DNA of 64,000 nucleotides from Congregibacter litoralis KT71 (GCF_000153125.2 NZ_CM002299.1:3947338-4011337); one strand, 5' to 3'; positions 1 through 9,444 are shown, counted from the first letter of the stretch. Numbers and translations are program-made. Notes: generated by a model from the letters alone, not told the origin.

Positions 1-454
1 CAATGTGACGGGACGCCGGGGGCAGAACACGGGAGCCCAGATACCAGGCAATGGTCATAGGCACGGCGAGCTTCATGATTTCCGAGGGCTGGAAGCGAAA
101 ACCGCCGAGTTCCAGCCAGCGCTGAGCCCCCTTGGCTCCCACGCCGGCCACGGCCACGGCCGCCAGAAAAGCGACGCCCAGCAAATAGCCCCAGGGAGAC
201 CAGCGGGACCAGCGCACGGTATTGAACTGCGCCATGGCAAACATCACCACGTAGGCCAGGACGAAGTAGCGCCCCTGGCGCACCACCGCATCCATGCTCT
301 GTCCCGAAGCGCTGTAGAGCACCAGCAGACCGTAGGCTGTGAGCAGCAGCAACAGCACCAGCAGTGGTGCGTCGACATGCAGCTTTGTCGCCACGCCCGG
401 AGGACGGGTGAGAGGCCCCACGTTCTCCGGCATCTGGCGCAGATATTCAGACAT
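1..454 (-). CDS. rodA: Rod shape-determining protein RodA, SEDS glycosyltransferase (N-terminal part)
   Basis: Polytopic inner-membrane peptidoglycan glycosyltransferase that works with PBP2 in lateral wall synthesis. The minus-strand frame starts at the ATG at 454-452, which overlaps the mrdA stop by one base (TGATG), and runs off the window edge, so only about 151 residues are present. The translation shows a first transmembrane segment rich in Leu/Val, the 'YSASGQSMDAV' region and the SEDS motif 'QPSEIMKLA', which is characteristic of RodA/FtsW. Position directly behind mrdA is the standard gammaproteobacterial arrangement and supports RodA over FtsW. The frame has no stop before the edge. 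Confidence 0.93.
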   Translation of the reverse strand, partial: MSEYLRQMPENVGPLTRPPGVATKLHVDAPLLVLLLLLTAYGLLVLYSASGQSMDAVVRQGRYFVLAYVVMFAMAQFNTVRWSRWSPWGYLLGVAFLAAVAVAGVGAKGAQRWLELGGFRFQPSEIMKLAVPMTIAWYLGSRVLPPASRHI

Positions 455-2295
455 CAACTGGGTTCCCGGTCCAGCCAGGCATCCACCACCGCCCGGGCAA
501 TGGGGTACGCCGCACTGCTGCCCCCGCCGTTCTCCACAATCACCGCGACGGCAATGGTGGGCGCCTCTAACGGTGCGAATGCAATGAACAGTCCGTGGTT
601 GCGATGGCGCTCATCAATCTCGTCTTCGTCGTACACCGCATCCTGGGCAATGCCGATCACCTGGGCGGTACCGGTTTTCCCCGCCATTTCGTATTCCATG
701 CCCCGGGCGATGGCCTTCGCCGTACCCCGACGGCCATGAACAACCTCCCGCATGCCCTCCACAACGGCATCCCAATGGGCGCCATCGGCGATGAGGGGGG
801 CCACCATGGGCGCCTCGAGCGCATCGTCACCCAGCCACTGCACCAGTCGGGGTTCCCGATGTTCGCCGCGGGTCGCCAGCACCGATGTAGCCACCGCAAG
901 CTGCAGGGGGGTCGTCAGCATATAGCCCTGACCAATGCCCACACTGAGGGTCTCGCCGGGATACCAGGGCTGACCGAGAGCTCCGCGCTTCCAGTCCTTG
1001 GAAGGCAGCACGCCGGGCCGCTCCGCGGTGGTGTCGATACCCGTGCGGCGGCCCAGGCCATAAAGATCCAGGTAGTTGTGGATACCGTCGACGGTAAGCC
1101 GCCGGGCAAGATCATAAAAATACACGTCGCAGGATTCCGCCAGCGCCATCTTCAGATCCACTTCCGGCGCATGTCCCGTCCCTCGAATACGCAGAATCCA
1201 GTCACGGTAGCGCCTGCGGTCGCCGGGCAGGCGATACCAGCCCGGGTCCGGCACGGTAAATTCAGGATCGATGAGACCGGCTTCGAGACCCGCCATGGCG
1301 ATCATGGGCTTCACCGTCGACCCCGGCGGATACTGCCCCTGCACGGTCCGATTAAACAGGGGCACGTCCCGCGAATCCCGCAGGGCATTGTAATCGCGAC
1401 TGCTGATCCCGTTGACAAAGAGATTGCTGTCAAAAGCCGGCGTGCTGACCATGGCGAGAACGCCGCCAGTAAGGGGATCGATGGCGACCACGGCGCCCCG
1501 CCGCCCCGCGAGCTGCTCGTGGGCAACGCGCTGCAGCTCGTAGTCGAGATGAAGAATCAGGTCCTCACCGGGGCTCGGATCAAAGCGCTCAAGTACCCGG
1601 AGCACCCGGCCATGGGCATTGGTCTCAACGGTCTGGTAACCCACTTCGCCATGTAGTTCGTTTTCATAGCGACGCTCGAGGCCGATTTTTCCGATGTGGA
1701 AGGTGCCGCGATAGGCCGCCTGGTCAATGCTGGCCATCTCCTGGGTGTTGATTCTCCCTACATAGCCCAGGGCATGGGCAAAGAGCTCACCGTGGGGGTA
1801 ATACCGCTGGAGCTGCGCTTCCACGGTGACCCCGGGCAGACGATGGCGATTCACCGCGATATAGGCCTGTTCCACGTCGTTGAGACGAAAGCGCAGGGGC
1901 ACGGGATCGTAGGGTCGTCGCTGACGCGCCCGGGTGCGGAACTTCTCGAGATCGCTGTCTTCGATGGTCACCAGCTCCCCCAGCGCAGCGAGAGTCGCCT
2001 CGAGATCCTCAACGCGCTCAAGAATCAGAGACAGGGTGTAGCTGGGTCGATTATCTGCAAGGAGCACGCCGTTGCGATCGTAGATCAGCCCGCGTTTCGG
2101 TGGCAGGGGCTGGAGCTGCACACGGTTGCGCTCGGAAGCGGTGCTATACACCTCAAACTCGTTGATCTGAAGGTTGTAATAGCGCGCCAGGAGCAGGCCG
2201 AGCAAGAGCACCACAAAACCGAGCGCCACCAGGCTGCGGGCGCCGAAAATACGCTGTTCGCGCTGGGTATCCTTGAGAACTACGCGGGAGGCCAT
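454..2295 (-). CDS. mrdA: Penicillin-binding protein 2 (peptidoglycan D,D-transpeptidase)
   Basis: Class B transpeptidase that crosslinks peptidoglycan in the elongasome with RodA. The 613-residue product has a cytoplasmic tail and one membrane anchor at about residues 20-38, a pedestal/dimerisation domain ('KRGLIYDRNG' near 67), and the transpeptidase domain with the catalytic SxxK ('PGSTVKP', Ser326/Lys329), an SxN-equivalent 'ESCD', and 'KTGTAQV' near the C-terminus. Length matches the family (about 610-650). Start ATG at 2295. It lies 27 bp after rlmH and is translationally coupled to rodA. Confidence 0.97.
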   Translation of the reverse strand: MASRVVLKDTQREQRIFGARSLVALGFVVLLLGLLLARYYNLQINEFEVYSTASERNRVQLQPLPPKRGLIYDRNGVLLADNRPSYTLSLILERVEDLEATLAALGELVTIEDSDLEKFRTRARQRRPYDPVPLRFRLNDVEQAYIAVNRHRLPGVTVEAQLQRYYPHGELFAHALGYVGRINTQEMASIDQAAYRGTFHIGKIGLERRYENELHGEVGYQTVETNAHGRVLRVLERFDPSPGEDLILHLDYELQRVAHEQLAGRRGAVVAIDPLTGGVLAMVSTPAFDSNLFVNGISSRDYNALRDSRDVPLFNRTVQGQYPPGSTVKPMIAMAGLEAGLIDPEFTVPDPGWYRLPGDRRRYRDWILRIRGTGHAPEVDLKMALAESCDVYFYDLARRLTVDGIHNYLDLYGLGRRTGIDTTAERPGVLPSKDWKRGALGQPWYPGETLSVGIGQGYMLTTPLQLAVATSVLATRGEHREPRLVQWLGDDALEAPMVAPLIADGAHWDAVVEGMREVVHGRRGTAKAIARGMEYEMAGKTGTAQVIGIAQDAVYDEDEIDERHRNHGLFIAFAPLEAPTIAVAVIVENGGGSSAAYPIARAVVDAWLDREPS

Positions 2296-2322
2296 AGGTC
2301 CATGTCAAAACTGGCGCAGGGG

Positions 2323-2793
2323 TCAGGCGCGATGATAGGGGTGTCCAATGGTGATTGTCCAAGCACGATAGAGTTGTTCCGCCAAAACCACTCTCACCAA
2401 GGGATGGGGCAGCGTGAGTGGGCCGAGGGACCAGCGCTGCTTTGCGGCCCCCAGGCAAGCGTCCGACAGACCATCGGGGCCGCCGATGAGCAGGCTCAGG
2501 TCCTGACCCTGCATCATCCACTGCTCCAGATGTTTGGCCAGTTCCTCCGTTGTCCAGGGTTTACCCCGGCCGTCCAGCGCAACGCAATGATCCGCGCCAG
2601 GGACGCCCTTGAGCATGGCGGCGCCCTCGCGTTCCTTCAGTTGTTCGGCGTTGGCGTTGGCGCTCCGTGCGGCGAGGGGAATCTCCCGCCACCGGAGGCT
2701 CAGCTCCCGGGGAAGACGTTTTGTGTACTCACCCACCGCTGTGTCGACCCAGCGCGGCATCTTGCCCGCTACTGAGTGCACATTGATGCGCAT
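2323..2793 (-). CDS. rlmH: 23S rRNA pseudouridine-1915 N3-methyltransferase RlmH
   Basis: SPOUT-class methyltransferase that methylates pseudouridine 1915 in helix 69 of 23S rRNA on assembled 70S ribosomes. The 156-residue product matches family length and shows the SAM-binding trefoil-knot region 'LLIGGPDGLSD' and the C-terminal 'LPHPLVRVVLAEQLYRAW' followed by 'HPYHRA', all typical of RlmH/YbeA. The ATG at 2793 shares bases with the rsfS stop (TGATG), indicating translational coupling. Confidence 0.97.
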   Translation of the reverse strand: MRINVHSVAGKMPRWVDTAVGEYTKRLPRELSLRWREIPLAARSANANAEQLKEREGAAMLKGVPGADHCVALDGRGKPWTTEELAKHLEQWMMQGQDLSLLIGGPDGLSDACLGAAKQRWSLGPLTLPHPLVRVVLAEQLYRAWTITIGHPYHRA

Positions 2794-3149
2794 CAGTCGG
2801 GACCGTTGTCCGCGGTGTCGTCGGCGCTTTCGTCGCGGGAGGCAGCACCCGGAACCCAGAGTCGCTCGAGGTCATAGAAATCGCGCGTTGCCGGCTGCAT
2901 CACGTGTACCACCACATCACCAAGATCCACCAGCACCCACTCACCCGCATCCTCTCCCTCGACGCCCATGGGCATATGCCCGGCGGCTTTGGACATGCGG
3001 GATACATTGTCGGCGAGGGATTTCACGTGGCGACTGGATGTGCCGCTGCAAATGATCAGGTAGTCCATCACATTGCTGAGCTCGCGCACATCGAGGGTGA
3101 CGGGGTTGACGCCCTTGAGATCATCCAGCGCTTCCGTCACGAGATTCAT
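2793..3149 (-). CDS. rsfS: Ribosomal silencing factor RsfS
   Basis: Binds uL14 on the 50S subunit and blocks subunit joining when nutrients are low. The core matches RsfS/YbeB/Iojap: 'LDVRELSNVMDYLIICSGTS', 'SRHVKSLADNV' and 'VLVDLGDVVVHVMQ'. The frame is open upstream to a TTG at 3257, inside the end of nadD. I place the start at the ATG at 3149, preceded by an AGGA at about 5 nt, giving 118 residues. Family homology seems to begin a few residues further upstream, so the longer version cannot be excluded. The C-terminus carries a short acidic tail (DESADDTADN). Confidence 0.9.
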   Translation of the reverse strand: MNLVTEALDDLKGVNPVTLDVRELSNVMDYLIICSGTSSRHVKSLADNVSRMSKAAGHMPMGVEGEDAGEWVLVDLGDVVVHVMQPATRDFYDLERLWVPGAASRDESADDTADNGPD

Positions 3150-3213
3150 GAGTTCCTGCGCTGACAGCGCCTCGGCATTTTCTGTCGCTTTATCTTTAGG
3201 GGTGATAGGCCCG

Positions 3214-3900
3214 TTACTCCTGCTTCGCGTAAAGACCGCGTTCAGCGATATATGCAAGCACGCTCTCGGGAAGGAGATAGCGCGCCGATAGCCCCGATTG
3301 TAACAGGGCGCGGATGTTTGTGGCCGAGATATCCTGAGGGCGCAGGGTCTGCGTTACTATTTTTCCCGCGGGCATGGTGTGGAGCGCATCGCTGCTGCTC
3401 CCGTGTTCCTCCAGAAGCTCGGCGACCACGCCCTCCTCGGGGAAGACCCACCCGGGCCTCGCTATAATCACCAGGTGAGCGAGATCCAGAAGCGCCTCCC
3501 AGCGGTGCCATTGGGGTAATCCCAGCAGGGCATCACAGCCCATGATTAAACAGATACCGCGCTCCCTACCCAGTTCGCCACGGAGTTCCTCAAGGCTTGC
3601 CACCGTATAGGATGGTCCATGGCGCTCCAGTTCCCGCCGGTCACAGCGAAAGCGCGGCTCCCCGGCGATGGCGCGCTCCACCATGGTCGCCCGGTCCGCG
3701 GCACTCACCTCCGGTGATGCCCGGTGCGGCGGCTCCGCCGCTGGCATAAAGCGCAACTCGCTGAGGGACAGGGCCTCCACCAGCTCAAGGGCAGACCGGA
3801 GGTGACCAAAATGAATGGGGTTGAAGGTACCGCCAAAAATCCCGATGGGAGGCTTGGCGGGCAATGCCTCATCCGAGGTCTCAGGGAGCCTTTTTATCAA
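3214..3900 (-). CDS. nadD: Nicotinate-nucleotide adenylyltransferase NadD
   Basis: Converts nicotinate mononucleotide and ATP to deamido-NAD in NAD biosynthesis. The 228-residue product has the nucleotidyltransferase signature '[15 protein letters not shown]' at residues 21-35 and a C-terminal 'ISATNIR' corresponding to the SxTxIR nucleotide-binding motif. The start is a TTG at 3900 overlapping the proA stop by 4 bp (TTGA). No ATG lies between that point and the catalytic motif, so the TTG is the only sensible start. Coupled to proA upstream; its end overlaps the longest rsfS frame. Confidence 0.95.
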   Translation of the reverse strand: MIKRLPETSDEALPAKPPIGIFGGTFNPIHFGHLRSALELVEALSLSELRFMPAAEPPHRASPEVSAADRATMVERAIAGEPRFRCDRRELERHGPSYTVASLEELRGELGRERGICLIMGCDALLGLPQWHRWEALLDLAHLVIIARPGWVFPEEGVVAELLEEHGSSSDALHTMPAGKIVTQTLRPQDISATNIRALLQSGLSARYLLPESVLAYIAERGLYAKQE

Positions 3901-5219
3901 CTGCGGATCTGTCCATCGCCAAGCACCACGTACTTCTCCGAGGTGAGACCTTCAAGACCCACGGGCCCCCGGGCGTGCAATTTGTCCGTAGAGATTCCGA
4001 TCTCCGCACCCAGACCGTATTCGAAGCCGTCGGCAAAACGGGTGGACGCATTGACGATGACCGAAGCCGAGTCCACCTCACGGAGAAAGCGCTGGGAGCG
4101 CTGATAATCGGCCGTGACAATGGCTTCCGTATGTCCCGAGCCATAGCGCTCGATATGCGCCATGGCCTCATCGATACTGTCGACCATGCGTAGAGACAGG
4201 ATCGGAGCGAGGTACTCCGTGCCCCAGTCGGCCTCCGTGGCCAAAATGGCGTCGGGCAGCAGGCTCCTGCTCCGCTCACAAACGCGCAGCTCGACGCCGG
4301 CATCCCGAAAAGCCGCTGCCAGGAGCGGCAGGAGCGCCGGCGCCTCCTCCGCGTGCACCAGTAGCGTTTCCATAGTGTTGCAGGTGCCATAGCGATGGGT
4401 CTTGGCGTTGACAGCAATGGCCAGCGCCATATCCGCGTCAGCACCCGCATCGATATAGACGTGGCAGATACCGTCCAGATGCTTGATCACCGGCACCTGT
4501 GCTTCCCTGCTGATGCGCTCCACCAGGCTTTTACCGCCTCGGGGGATGACCACGTCGATGAGCCCTTCCAGCGCCAGAAGAGCCCCCACCGCGGCGCGAT
4601 CCCGGGTCTGCACCAGCTGAACCGCAGCAGCATCCAGTCCCGCAGCTGCCAGGCCGTCCGCCATGGCAGACGCTATTACGGCATTGGAGTGCAGGGCTTC
4701 GGACCCGCCGCGGAGGATTGCCGCGTTGCCGGACTTGATGCACAGACTTGCCGCATCGGCAGTTACATTGGGGCGTGATTCGTAGATGATCCCTATCACG
4801 CCCAGAGGCACGCGCATCTTACCCACGCGAATACCCGAGGGGCGGGGGCTCATATCCCGAATGGCTCCCACGGGATCCGGCAATGCCGCCACCTGACGCA
4901 GACCCTCCAACATGGCGTCAATGCGCGCCTCGCTCAGCTCCAGGCGGTCAAGAAGAGCAGAATCCAGAGCGTTTTTCCGGGCCCGCTGCATGTCCAGGGC
5001 ATTTGCCTCGCGAAGCTCCCGGCGACGGTCGTCCAGAAGCGCGGCGGCGCCGAGCAGCGCCTGATTGCGAGCGTCGGTTGTGGATGCGACCAGGCCCCGG
5101 GCGGCGGCCTGCGCAGCCTGAGCCATCACTCGCACCTCGACGCCTATGTCGGCGCCTGTTTCGGCACTGCTCTCGGTACTGCTCTCGGCACCTGCCCTGG
5201 CGGACGTTACGGCATTCAT
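3897..5219 (-). CDS. proA: Gamma-glutamyl phosphate reductase ProA
   Basis: NADPH-dependent reduction of gamma-glutamyl phosphate to glutamate semialdehyde in proline synthesis. Aldehyde-dehydrogenase fold with '[18 protein letters not shown]', '[14 protein letters not shown]' and the catalytic-Cys region '[15 protein letters not shown]'. The frame extends to 5249, but a TATAAT lies on the minus strand at 5255-5250, so the ATG at 5219, with a GAGTGAG ribosome site upstream, is the better start (440 residues). The first 30 residues are Ala/Ser/Glu-rich and dispensable in appearance; family homology begins near '[13 protein letters not shown]'. First gene of the proA-nadD-rsfS-rlmH-mrdA-rodA run. 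Confidence 0.95.
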   Translation of the reverse strand: MNAVTSARAGAESSTESSAETGADIGVEVRVMAQAAQAAARGLVASTTDARNQALLGAAALLDDRRRELREANALDMQRARKNALDSALLDRLELSEARIDAMLEGLRQVAALPDPVGAIRDMSPRPSGIRVGKMRVPLGVIGIIYESRPNVTADAASLCIKSGNAAILRGGSEALHSNAVIASAMADGLAAAGLDAAAVQLVQTRDRAAVGALLALEGLIDVVIPRGGKSLVERISREAQVPVIKHLDGICHVYIDAGADADMALAIAVNAKTHRYGTCNTMETLLVHAEEAPALLPLLAAAFRDAGVELRVCERSRSLLPDAILATEADWGTEYLAPILSLRMVDSIDEAMAHIERYGSGHTEAIVTADYQRSQRFLREVDSASVIVNASTRFADGFEYGLGAEIGISTDKLHARGPVGLEGLTSEKYVVLGDGQIRS

Positions 5220-5249
5220 GACAGGAATCTCACTCAAATAGGACGGCAA

Positions 5250-5255
5250 ATTATA
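5250..5255 (-). promoter_or_regulatory. Putative -10 element of the proA operon
   Basis: A perfect TATAAT on the minus strand, about 31 nt upstream of the preferred proA ATG. No convincing -35 hexamer is visible at 16-18 bp. It supports choosing the downstream ATG as start and marks the likely 5' end of the proA-rodA transcript. Confidence 0.45.
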
Positions 5256-5292
5256 CCCGAGGCCGGGGAGCCAGATTTCCCCTCAAATACTA

Positions 5293-5321
5293 TTGACAAC
5301 TATTCTCATTTGAAATACGTT
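5293..5321 (+). promoter_or_regulatory. Putative sigma70 promoter with overlapping Fur-box-like sequence for bfd
   Basis: TTGACA (5293-5298) is followed after 17 bp by TACGTT (5316-5321). The spacer and flanks, roughly 5297-5315, read ACTATTCTCATTTGAAA, which resembles the AT-rich Fur-box core (AATGAGAAT on the opposite strand). bfd is a classic Fur-repressed gene, since Bfd mobilises iron from bacterioferritin under iron starvation. The motif match is by eye. Confidence 0.55.
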
Positions 5322-5363
5322 AACAACTGACGTCGATTTAACAGCAGGAGAGGACGGAGCCGT

Positions 5364-5576
5364 ATGTACGTTTGCATCTGCAACGGTATCACCGACAAAC
5401 AGATTCGCGCCGCCGCAGCCGGCGGGGCAACCACGCTCCAGGCCCTGCGAGACGAGCTCGGCGTAGCCAGCCAGTGCGGCGGCTGCACCGATCACGCCCT
5501 GAGCCTCCTGCAAGACAATCCGACACTTCCACAGGTAGGTGAGGGACTGTTCTATTCTGCGGCTTCACCGGCCTAG
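5364..5576 (+). CDS. bfd: Bacterioferritin-associated ferredoxin Bfd
   Basis: Small [2Fe-2S] ferredoxin that docks on bacterioferritin and reduces core Fe(III), releasing iron. The 70-residue product carries the four cluster cysteines as C4-x-C6 and C38-x2-C41 ('YVCICNGIT', 'SQCGGC'), the BFD-like helix-turn-helix spacing, and the normal length. It starts at the ATG at 5364 with an AGGAGAGG-type ribosome site upstream. Preceded by a Fur-like promoter and followed 400 bp later by bfr on the same strand. Confidence 0.95.
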   Translation: MYVCICNGITDKQIRAAAAGGATTLQALRDELGVASQCGGCTDHALSLLQDNPTLPQVGEGLFYSAASPA

Positions 5577-5978
5577 GACGTCTCAGATCTCATATCTGCA
5601 ATGGTCCTGAAGATTAAGTTACCGTCATCCAGCATCTGAATACCGGCAGAACTATTCCGAGGGTTCCGGAACCATCGTCTCCGGCGGTCATTCCCAAGCA
5701 TCGACATTCCTGGGCGGGACAACGCAAAAACCGGCCCTCTCAAAGCTCTATCACCTTACCCGCCACCCAAAGGCCCGAAACCCGGGTGCCTCCTTCGACC
5801 CGGTGAATTCGGAATGCTAGTCATTTGTGTTAGCGACAATTCATCTGGCTCCCCTGACCCGCAACCGGCTACACTTCCCACCATGAGAAACCTAAAGAGT
5901 TTCACGACGATTTTCCGATACAACTTTTAAGATCAACGCAGAATTTATGCAAAAACACTACCGAAGGAGCTCCGCACA
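5573..5978. other. Intergenic region between bfd and bfr
   Basis: About 400 bp without a convincing gene. On the minus strand a 44-codon frame (5707-5573, starting MSMLGNDRRRR and ending ADMRSETS) overlaps the end of bfd; it has no clear ribosome site and I do not recognise it. The rest is non-coding in appearance. The last 80 bp are AT-rich and should hold the bfr promoter; a GAAGGAG ribosome site sits just before the bfr GTG. Confidence 0.4.
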
Positions 5979-6464
5979 GTGAAAGGCGATCCAACAGTCA
6001 TCGAACATCTCAACCGAATTCTCGGCAATGAGCTGGTCGCGATTAATCAGTACTTTCTTCACGCCCGCATGTACAAGGACTGGGGGCTCGTAGAGCTCGC
6101 CGATCACGAATACCACGAGTCCATCGACGAAATGAAACACGCTGACCAGCTGGTGGAGCGCATTTTGTTTCTCGAAGGTTTGCCGAATCTACAGGACCTC
6201 GGCAAGCTGATGATTGGCGAGAACGCCAAGGAAATGATGGAGTGCGATCTCAAGCTTGAGCACATCGCACACAAGGACCTGAAGGATGCCGCGGCCTACT
6301 GCGAAAGCGTCGGTGATTATGTATCCCGGGATCTGGTAGTCAGCATTTTGAATGCCGAAGAAGAGCACGTTGATTGGCTGGAAACCCAACTCAGCCTGAT
6401 GGACAAGGTGGGTATGCAGAATTACCTGCAGACGGCCATGAGTACGGTCAAACCCGTCGCCTGA
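5979..6464 (+). CDS. bfr: Bacterioferritin (haem-containing ferritin)
   Basis: 24-mer iron-storage protein oxidising Fe(II) at a dinuclear ferroxidase centre. The 161-residue product conserves all expected ligands: Glu18, Glu51, His54, Glu94, Glu127 and His130 for the ferroxidase site, and Met52 for the inter-subunit haem. The sequence aligns closely with E. coli Bfr ('[16 protein letters not shown]', '[12 protein letters not shown]'). It starts at the GTG at 5979, preceded by GAAGGAGC. Works with the neighbouring Bfd. A strong terminator follows. Confidence 0.97.
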   Translation: MKGDPTVIEHLNRILGNELVAINQYFLHARMYKDWGLVELADHEYHESIDEMKHADQLVERILFLEGLPNLQDLGKLMIGENAKEMMECDLKLEHIAHKDLKDAAAYCESVGDYVSRDLVVSILNAEEEHVDWLETQLSLMDKVGMQNYLQTAMSTVKPVA

Positions 6465-6520
6465 CAGTTAGAACGTTTCGTATACAGAGAAAACCAAATA
6501 GACAGAACCAGATAGAGAAA

Positions 6521-6552
6521 GCCGCAGGGCATTCATGCCCCGCGGTTTTTTT
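6521..6552 (+). terminator. Intrinsic terminator of bfr
   Basis: GC-rich stem CCGCAGGGCAT/ATGCCCCGCGG with a 2-nt loop and one mismatch, followed by seven T residues. It ends only a few bases before the convergent grxD stop; the minus-strand side has a weaker T-rich tail, so it could serve both genes. Confidence 0.9.
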
Positions 6553-6558
6553 ATGCCC

Positions 6559-6879
6559 TCAGGCAGCTTCCGAGGCCTCGCGTACCAGCGGCTCGAGCTC
6601 GCCTTTTTCGTGCATTTCGGTAACGATGTCACAACCGCCAATCAGTTCGCCCTTGACCCACAGCTGGGGAAACGTGGGCCAGTTGGCGTAGGTCGGCAGA
6701 TTCGCTCGAATCTCCGGATTACTGAGAATATCCACGTAGGCAAAGCGCTGACCGCAGGCCATGAGCGCCTGCACCACGCGCGCCGAAAATCCGCACTGGG
6801 GCTGATTGGGTGATCCCTTCATATATAGCAGCACCTGATTCTGCTCTACCTGTTCCTTGATCTGATCCATGATATCCAT
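6559..6879 (-). CDS. grxD: Monothiol glutaredoxin, Grx4/GrxD type
   Basis: CGFS-type monothiol glutaredoxin that binds a [2Fe-2S] cluster with glutathione and transfers clusters to target proteins. The 106-residue product has the active-site Cys29 in 'QCGFSARVV', the glutathione-binding 'WPTFPQLWV' cis-proline loop and 'GGCDIV'. Length and order fit GrxD. It lies convergent to bfr and divergent from argD, so the local neighbourhood is iron handling. Confidence 0.96.
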   Translation of the reverse strand: MDIMDQIKEQVEQNQVLLYMKGSPNQPQCGFSARVVQALMACGQRFAYVDILSNPEIRANLPTYANWPTFPQLWVKGELIGGCDIVTEMHEKGELEPLVREASEAA

Positions 6880-7001
6880 GTGATGAGTCCTTTGAATCTA
6901 TGAATGTCCGACTATTTTACTCGCTATTGTGGGCGCTGTGCCACGCAGAGCCCGGAAGGGAAAATTGTCAGACTCCCGGGGAATAGTTATAGTTTTGTCG
7001 A

Positions 7002-7092
7002 GGCAGCCGAGGCGCTGCCTTTTTAATTTCAGGGATTTACTTTGCCGTTGGCTTATCAGCGCCGCCAGTCGCCGGTGTAGCCAACGGTTTTT
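7002..7092 (+). promoter_or_regulatory. Two tandem terminator-like hairpins in the argD leader
   Basis: Hairpin 1: GGCAGC (7002-7007) pairs with GCTGCC (7014-7019) and is followed by TTTTT. Hairpin 2: CCGTTGGCT (7045-7053) pairs with AGCCAACGG (7079-7087) and is followed by TTTTT. Both have the right polarity for the plus strand, yet no plus-strand gene lies between grxD and argD. They may attenuate argD transcription or end a small RNA. The structures are read from sequence; the regulatory role is inference. Confidence 0.5.
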
Positions 7093-7176
7093 GCCAAAGT
7101 AGCCATCAAGGCTGTGGAGTGTTGCGGCCCCCTGATCCCGGAAGCTACAAGCACAGTCAACCATCGGAAATCTGCC

Positions 7177-8367
7177 ATGTCGGCTTTGATGAGTACCTAT
7201 TCCCCTCTCCCCGTGAGTTTTACCCACGGCCGAGGCGCCGAACTCTTCGATGCTCAAGGCCGGGCCTTTCTGGATGGGCTCTCGGGTATTGCCGTCACGA
7301 ATCTGGGACACGGTCACCCGCGGGTAACGGCGGCGGTCAGCGAGCAGGCCGCGGCACTTCTCCATTGCTCCAATATTTATCACATCGACCTCCAGGAGCA
7401 GGTGGGCGAAACGCTCACACGCCGCGCGGCCATGGAAACGGTGTTTTTCAGCAACTCCGGCGCCGAGGCTAACGAGGCGGCTATCAAACTGGCCCGCCTC
7501 CACGGACATCAAAAAGGCATCGAGAGGCCGCAGGTGGTCGTTCTGGAAGGTGCCTTTCACGGGCGCACGATGGCGGCGCTGTCGGCGACGGGCAATCGGA
7601 AGATTCAGGCAGGATTTGGCCCCCTCCTCAGCGGCTTTCTGCGCGCGCCCCGCAACGACCTGAGGGCGCTGGAGGCGCTTTCTCAGGGCCATGACGATAT
7701 CGCGGCCGTGATGCTCGAGCCGGTGCAGGGAGAAAGCGGCATCCATCCCCTGGACCTGGATTATCTCAAGGCTGTCGCCAGCCTGTGCGCGAAGAACGGG
7801 TATCTGCTGATCTTTGATGAAGTGCAGTCAGGTAATGGCCGTACGGGCAGTTACTTTTACTACCAGCAGATCGGCATTGCCCCGGATGTTGTTACCACGG
7901 CCAAAGCCCTGGGCAACGGCGTGCCCATCGGCGCCTGCCTCGCCCGGGGTGACGCCGCACACACCTTTGCACCCGGGCACCACGGCTCGACCTACGGTGG
8001 CAATCCCCTGGCCTGTGCCGCGGCGGGCGCAGTACTGGAAACCCTGGCCGAGGATCAGCTTCAGGAGCGGGCAGAGCCCCTGGGCCGAATCATCCAGGAG
8101 AGCTTCACCGCGGCCCTGAAACATAAGGACGCGGTAGCGGATTATCGCCGGGCCGGTCTGATGATTGGCATTGAGTTAAAGCAAGACTGCGCAGAACTGG
8201 TGAGACTGGCACTGGACGCCGGCCTACTGATCAACGTCACGGCGGCACGCACCATCAGACTTCTGCCGCCCCTGGTGATGAGTGACGCCCAGGGCCGTCA
8301 GCTGGGGGAGACCCTCGCCGCGGTTGTGGATCGATGGCTGGATCAAAACCCCGTGGAGACAATGTAA
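7177..8367 (+). CDS. argD: Acetylornithine aminotransferase (PLP-dependent class III)
   Basis: Transaminates N-acetylglutamate semialdehyde to N-acetylornithine in arginine synthesis; ArgD often also serves as succinyl-diaminopimelate transaminase. The 396-residue product has '[17 protein letters not shown]', 'GAFHGRT', the PLP-site '[14 protein letters not shown]' and the Schiff-base lysine in '[13 protein letters not shown]'. The frame is open from 7114, but homology and a GGAAA ribosome site favour the ATG at 7177. It precedes argF by 1 bp, so the two are translationally coupled. Confidence 0.95.
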   Translation: MSALMSTYSPLPVSFTHGRGAELFDAQGRAFLDGLSGIAVTNLGHGHPRVTAAVSEQAAALLHCSNIYHIDLQEQVGETLTRRAAMETVFFSNSGAEANEAAIKLARLHGHQKGIERPQVVVLEGAFHGRTMAALSATGNRKIQAGFGPLLSGFLRAPRNDLRALEALSQGHDDIAAVMLEPVQGESGIHPLDLDYLKAVASLCAKNGYLLIFDEVQSGNGRTGSYFYYQQIGIAPDVVTTAKALGNGVPIGACLARGDAAHTFAPGHHGSTYGGNPLACAAAGAVLETLAEDQLQERAEPLGRIIQESFTAALKHKDAVADYRRAGLMIGIELKQDCAELVRLALDAGLLINVTAARTIRLLPPLVMSDAQGRQLGETLAAVVDRWLDQNPVETM

Positions 8368-8368
8368 C

Positions 8369-9301
8369 GTGAGCAAGCAACACTTCCTGACCCTTCTCGA
8401 TTTTAGTCCCGAGGAACTGGATGCGCTGATTGATCGCGCCATCGCGCTAAAGGCGGCGCACCGTGCCGGGAAGCCCTCTCCCCAATTTCCGGGCAGCGTC
8501 ATGGCAATGATTTTCGCCAAGTCCTCCACCCGCACCCGGGTGTCTTTCGAGGCGGGGATGGCCCAGATGGGCGGCCATGCCATGTTCCTGTCTCCCGGCG
8601 ATACCCAGCTGGGGCGCGGAGAGCCCATCGAAGACAGCGCCCGGGTCATTTCCTCCATGGTGGACATTGTGATGATCCGGACCTTTGGCCACGATATCGT
8701 CGAGCGCTTTGCAGAGAATTCCAGTGTCCCGGTGATTAACGCGCTCACCGATGACTACCACCCCTGCCAGTTGCTCGCCGATATGCAGACCTATCGTGAG
8801 CACCGCGGCGCCATTCGGGGCAAAACCGTGTGTTGGCTGGGCGATGGCAACAACATGTGCCACTCCTACATCAACGCCGCCCGGCAGTTCGATTTTCACT
8901 TGCGCATTGCCTGTCCCGAAGGCTTTGAGCCCGACGCGCAGCTCCTGCGGGATAACAGCGATCGGGTGGCGCTGTATCACGATGCGGGCAGTGCCGTAGA
9001 CGGCGCCTCGCTGCTGGTCACCGATGTGTGGGCCTCCATGGGGCAGGAAGAGGAGCAGGCCCGGCGCGCAGCGGCCATGGCCCCCTTCCAACTGAACGCG
9101 GCACTCCTGGCTGCGGCGGCGCCCGATGCCCTCTACCTCCATTGCCTGCCCGCCCACCGCGGAGAAGAAATCAGTGCCGAACTCATGGACGCCGGCGATA
9201 CGGTGATCTGGGAGGAAGCGGAGAATCGACTCCATGCGCAGAAAGCCCTGGTAGAGAAGCTCCTTGAGGGCGCTCAAGGGCAGCCGCAGAGCACTAAATA
9301 A
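8369..9301 (+). CDS. argF: Ornithine carbamoyltransferase
   Basis: Forms citrulline from ornithine and carbamoyl phosphate. The 310-residue product starts at a GTG at 8369, one base after the argD stop, with GGAGACAAT upstream. Motifs: carbamoyl-phosphate site '[14 protein letters not shown]', '[11 protein letters not shown]', '[11 protein letters not shown]', ornithine-binding '[11 protein letters not shown]' and '[10 protein letters not shown]'. A longer frame from 8282 exists but overlaps argD and adds non-homologous residues. Confidence 0.96.
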   Translation: MSKQHFLTLLDFSPEELDALIDRAIALKAAHRAGKPSPQFPGSVMAMIFAKSSTRTRVSFEAGMAQMGGHAMFLSPGDTQLGRGEPIEDSARVISSMVDIVMIRTFGHDIVERFAENSSVPVINALTDDYHPCQLLADMQTYREHRGAIRGKTVCWLGDGNNMCHSYINAARQFDFHLRIACPEGFEPDAQLLRDNSDRVALYHDAGSAVDGASLLVTDVWASMGQEEEQARRAAAMAPFQLNAALLAAAAPDALYLHCLPAHRGEEISAELMDAGDTVIWEEAENRLHAQKALVEKLLEGAQGQPQSTK

Positions 9302-9444
9302 CCAGCCCGCATAGCGGGTCAACGGCTTAGAAGAAATCGGTCCATAAGATCCACCGGGACCTCAAGGACAACAAAAAAGCCAGGGTTTCGAGTTTAGCGG
9401 GTCTCTGAGGTTAGTAAGTACAGACATCAGGCGCCACACACACC

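Noticed and set aside
595..1656. 353-codon plus-strand frame across mrdA
   Set aside because: It is antisense to a gene with complete PBP2 motifs and has His/Arg/Gly-rich shadow composition.
9305..9317. CCCGC-ATA-GCGGG hairpin after argF as terminator
   Set aside because: Five-base stem with a 3-nt loop and no T-run; too weak to call.
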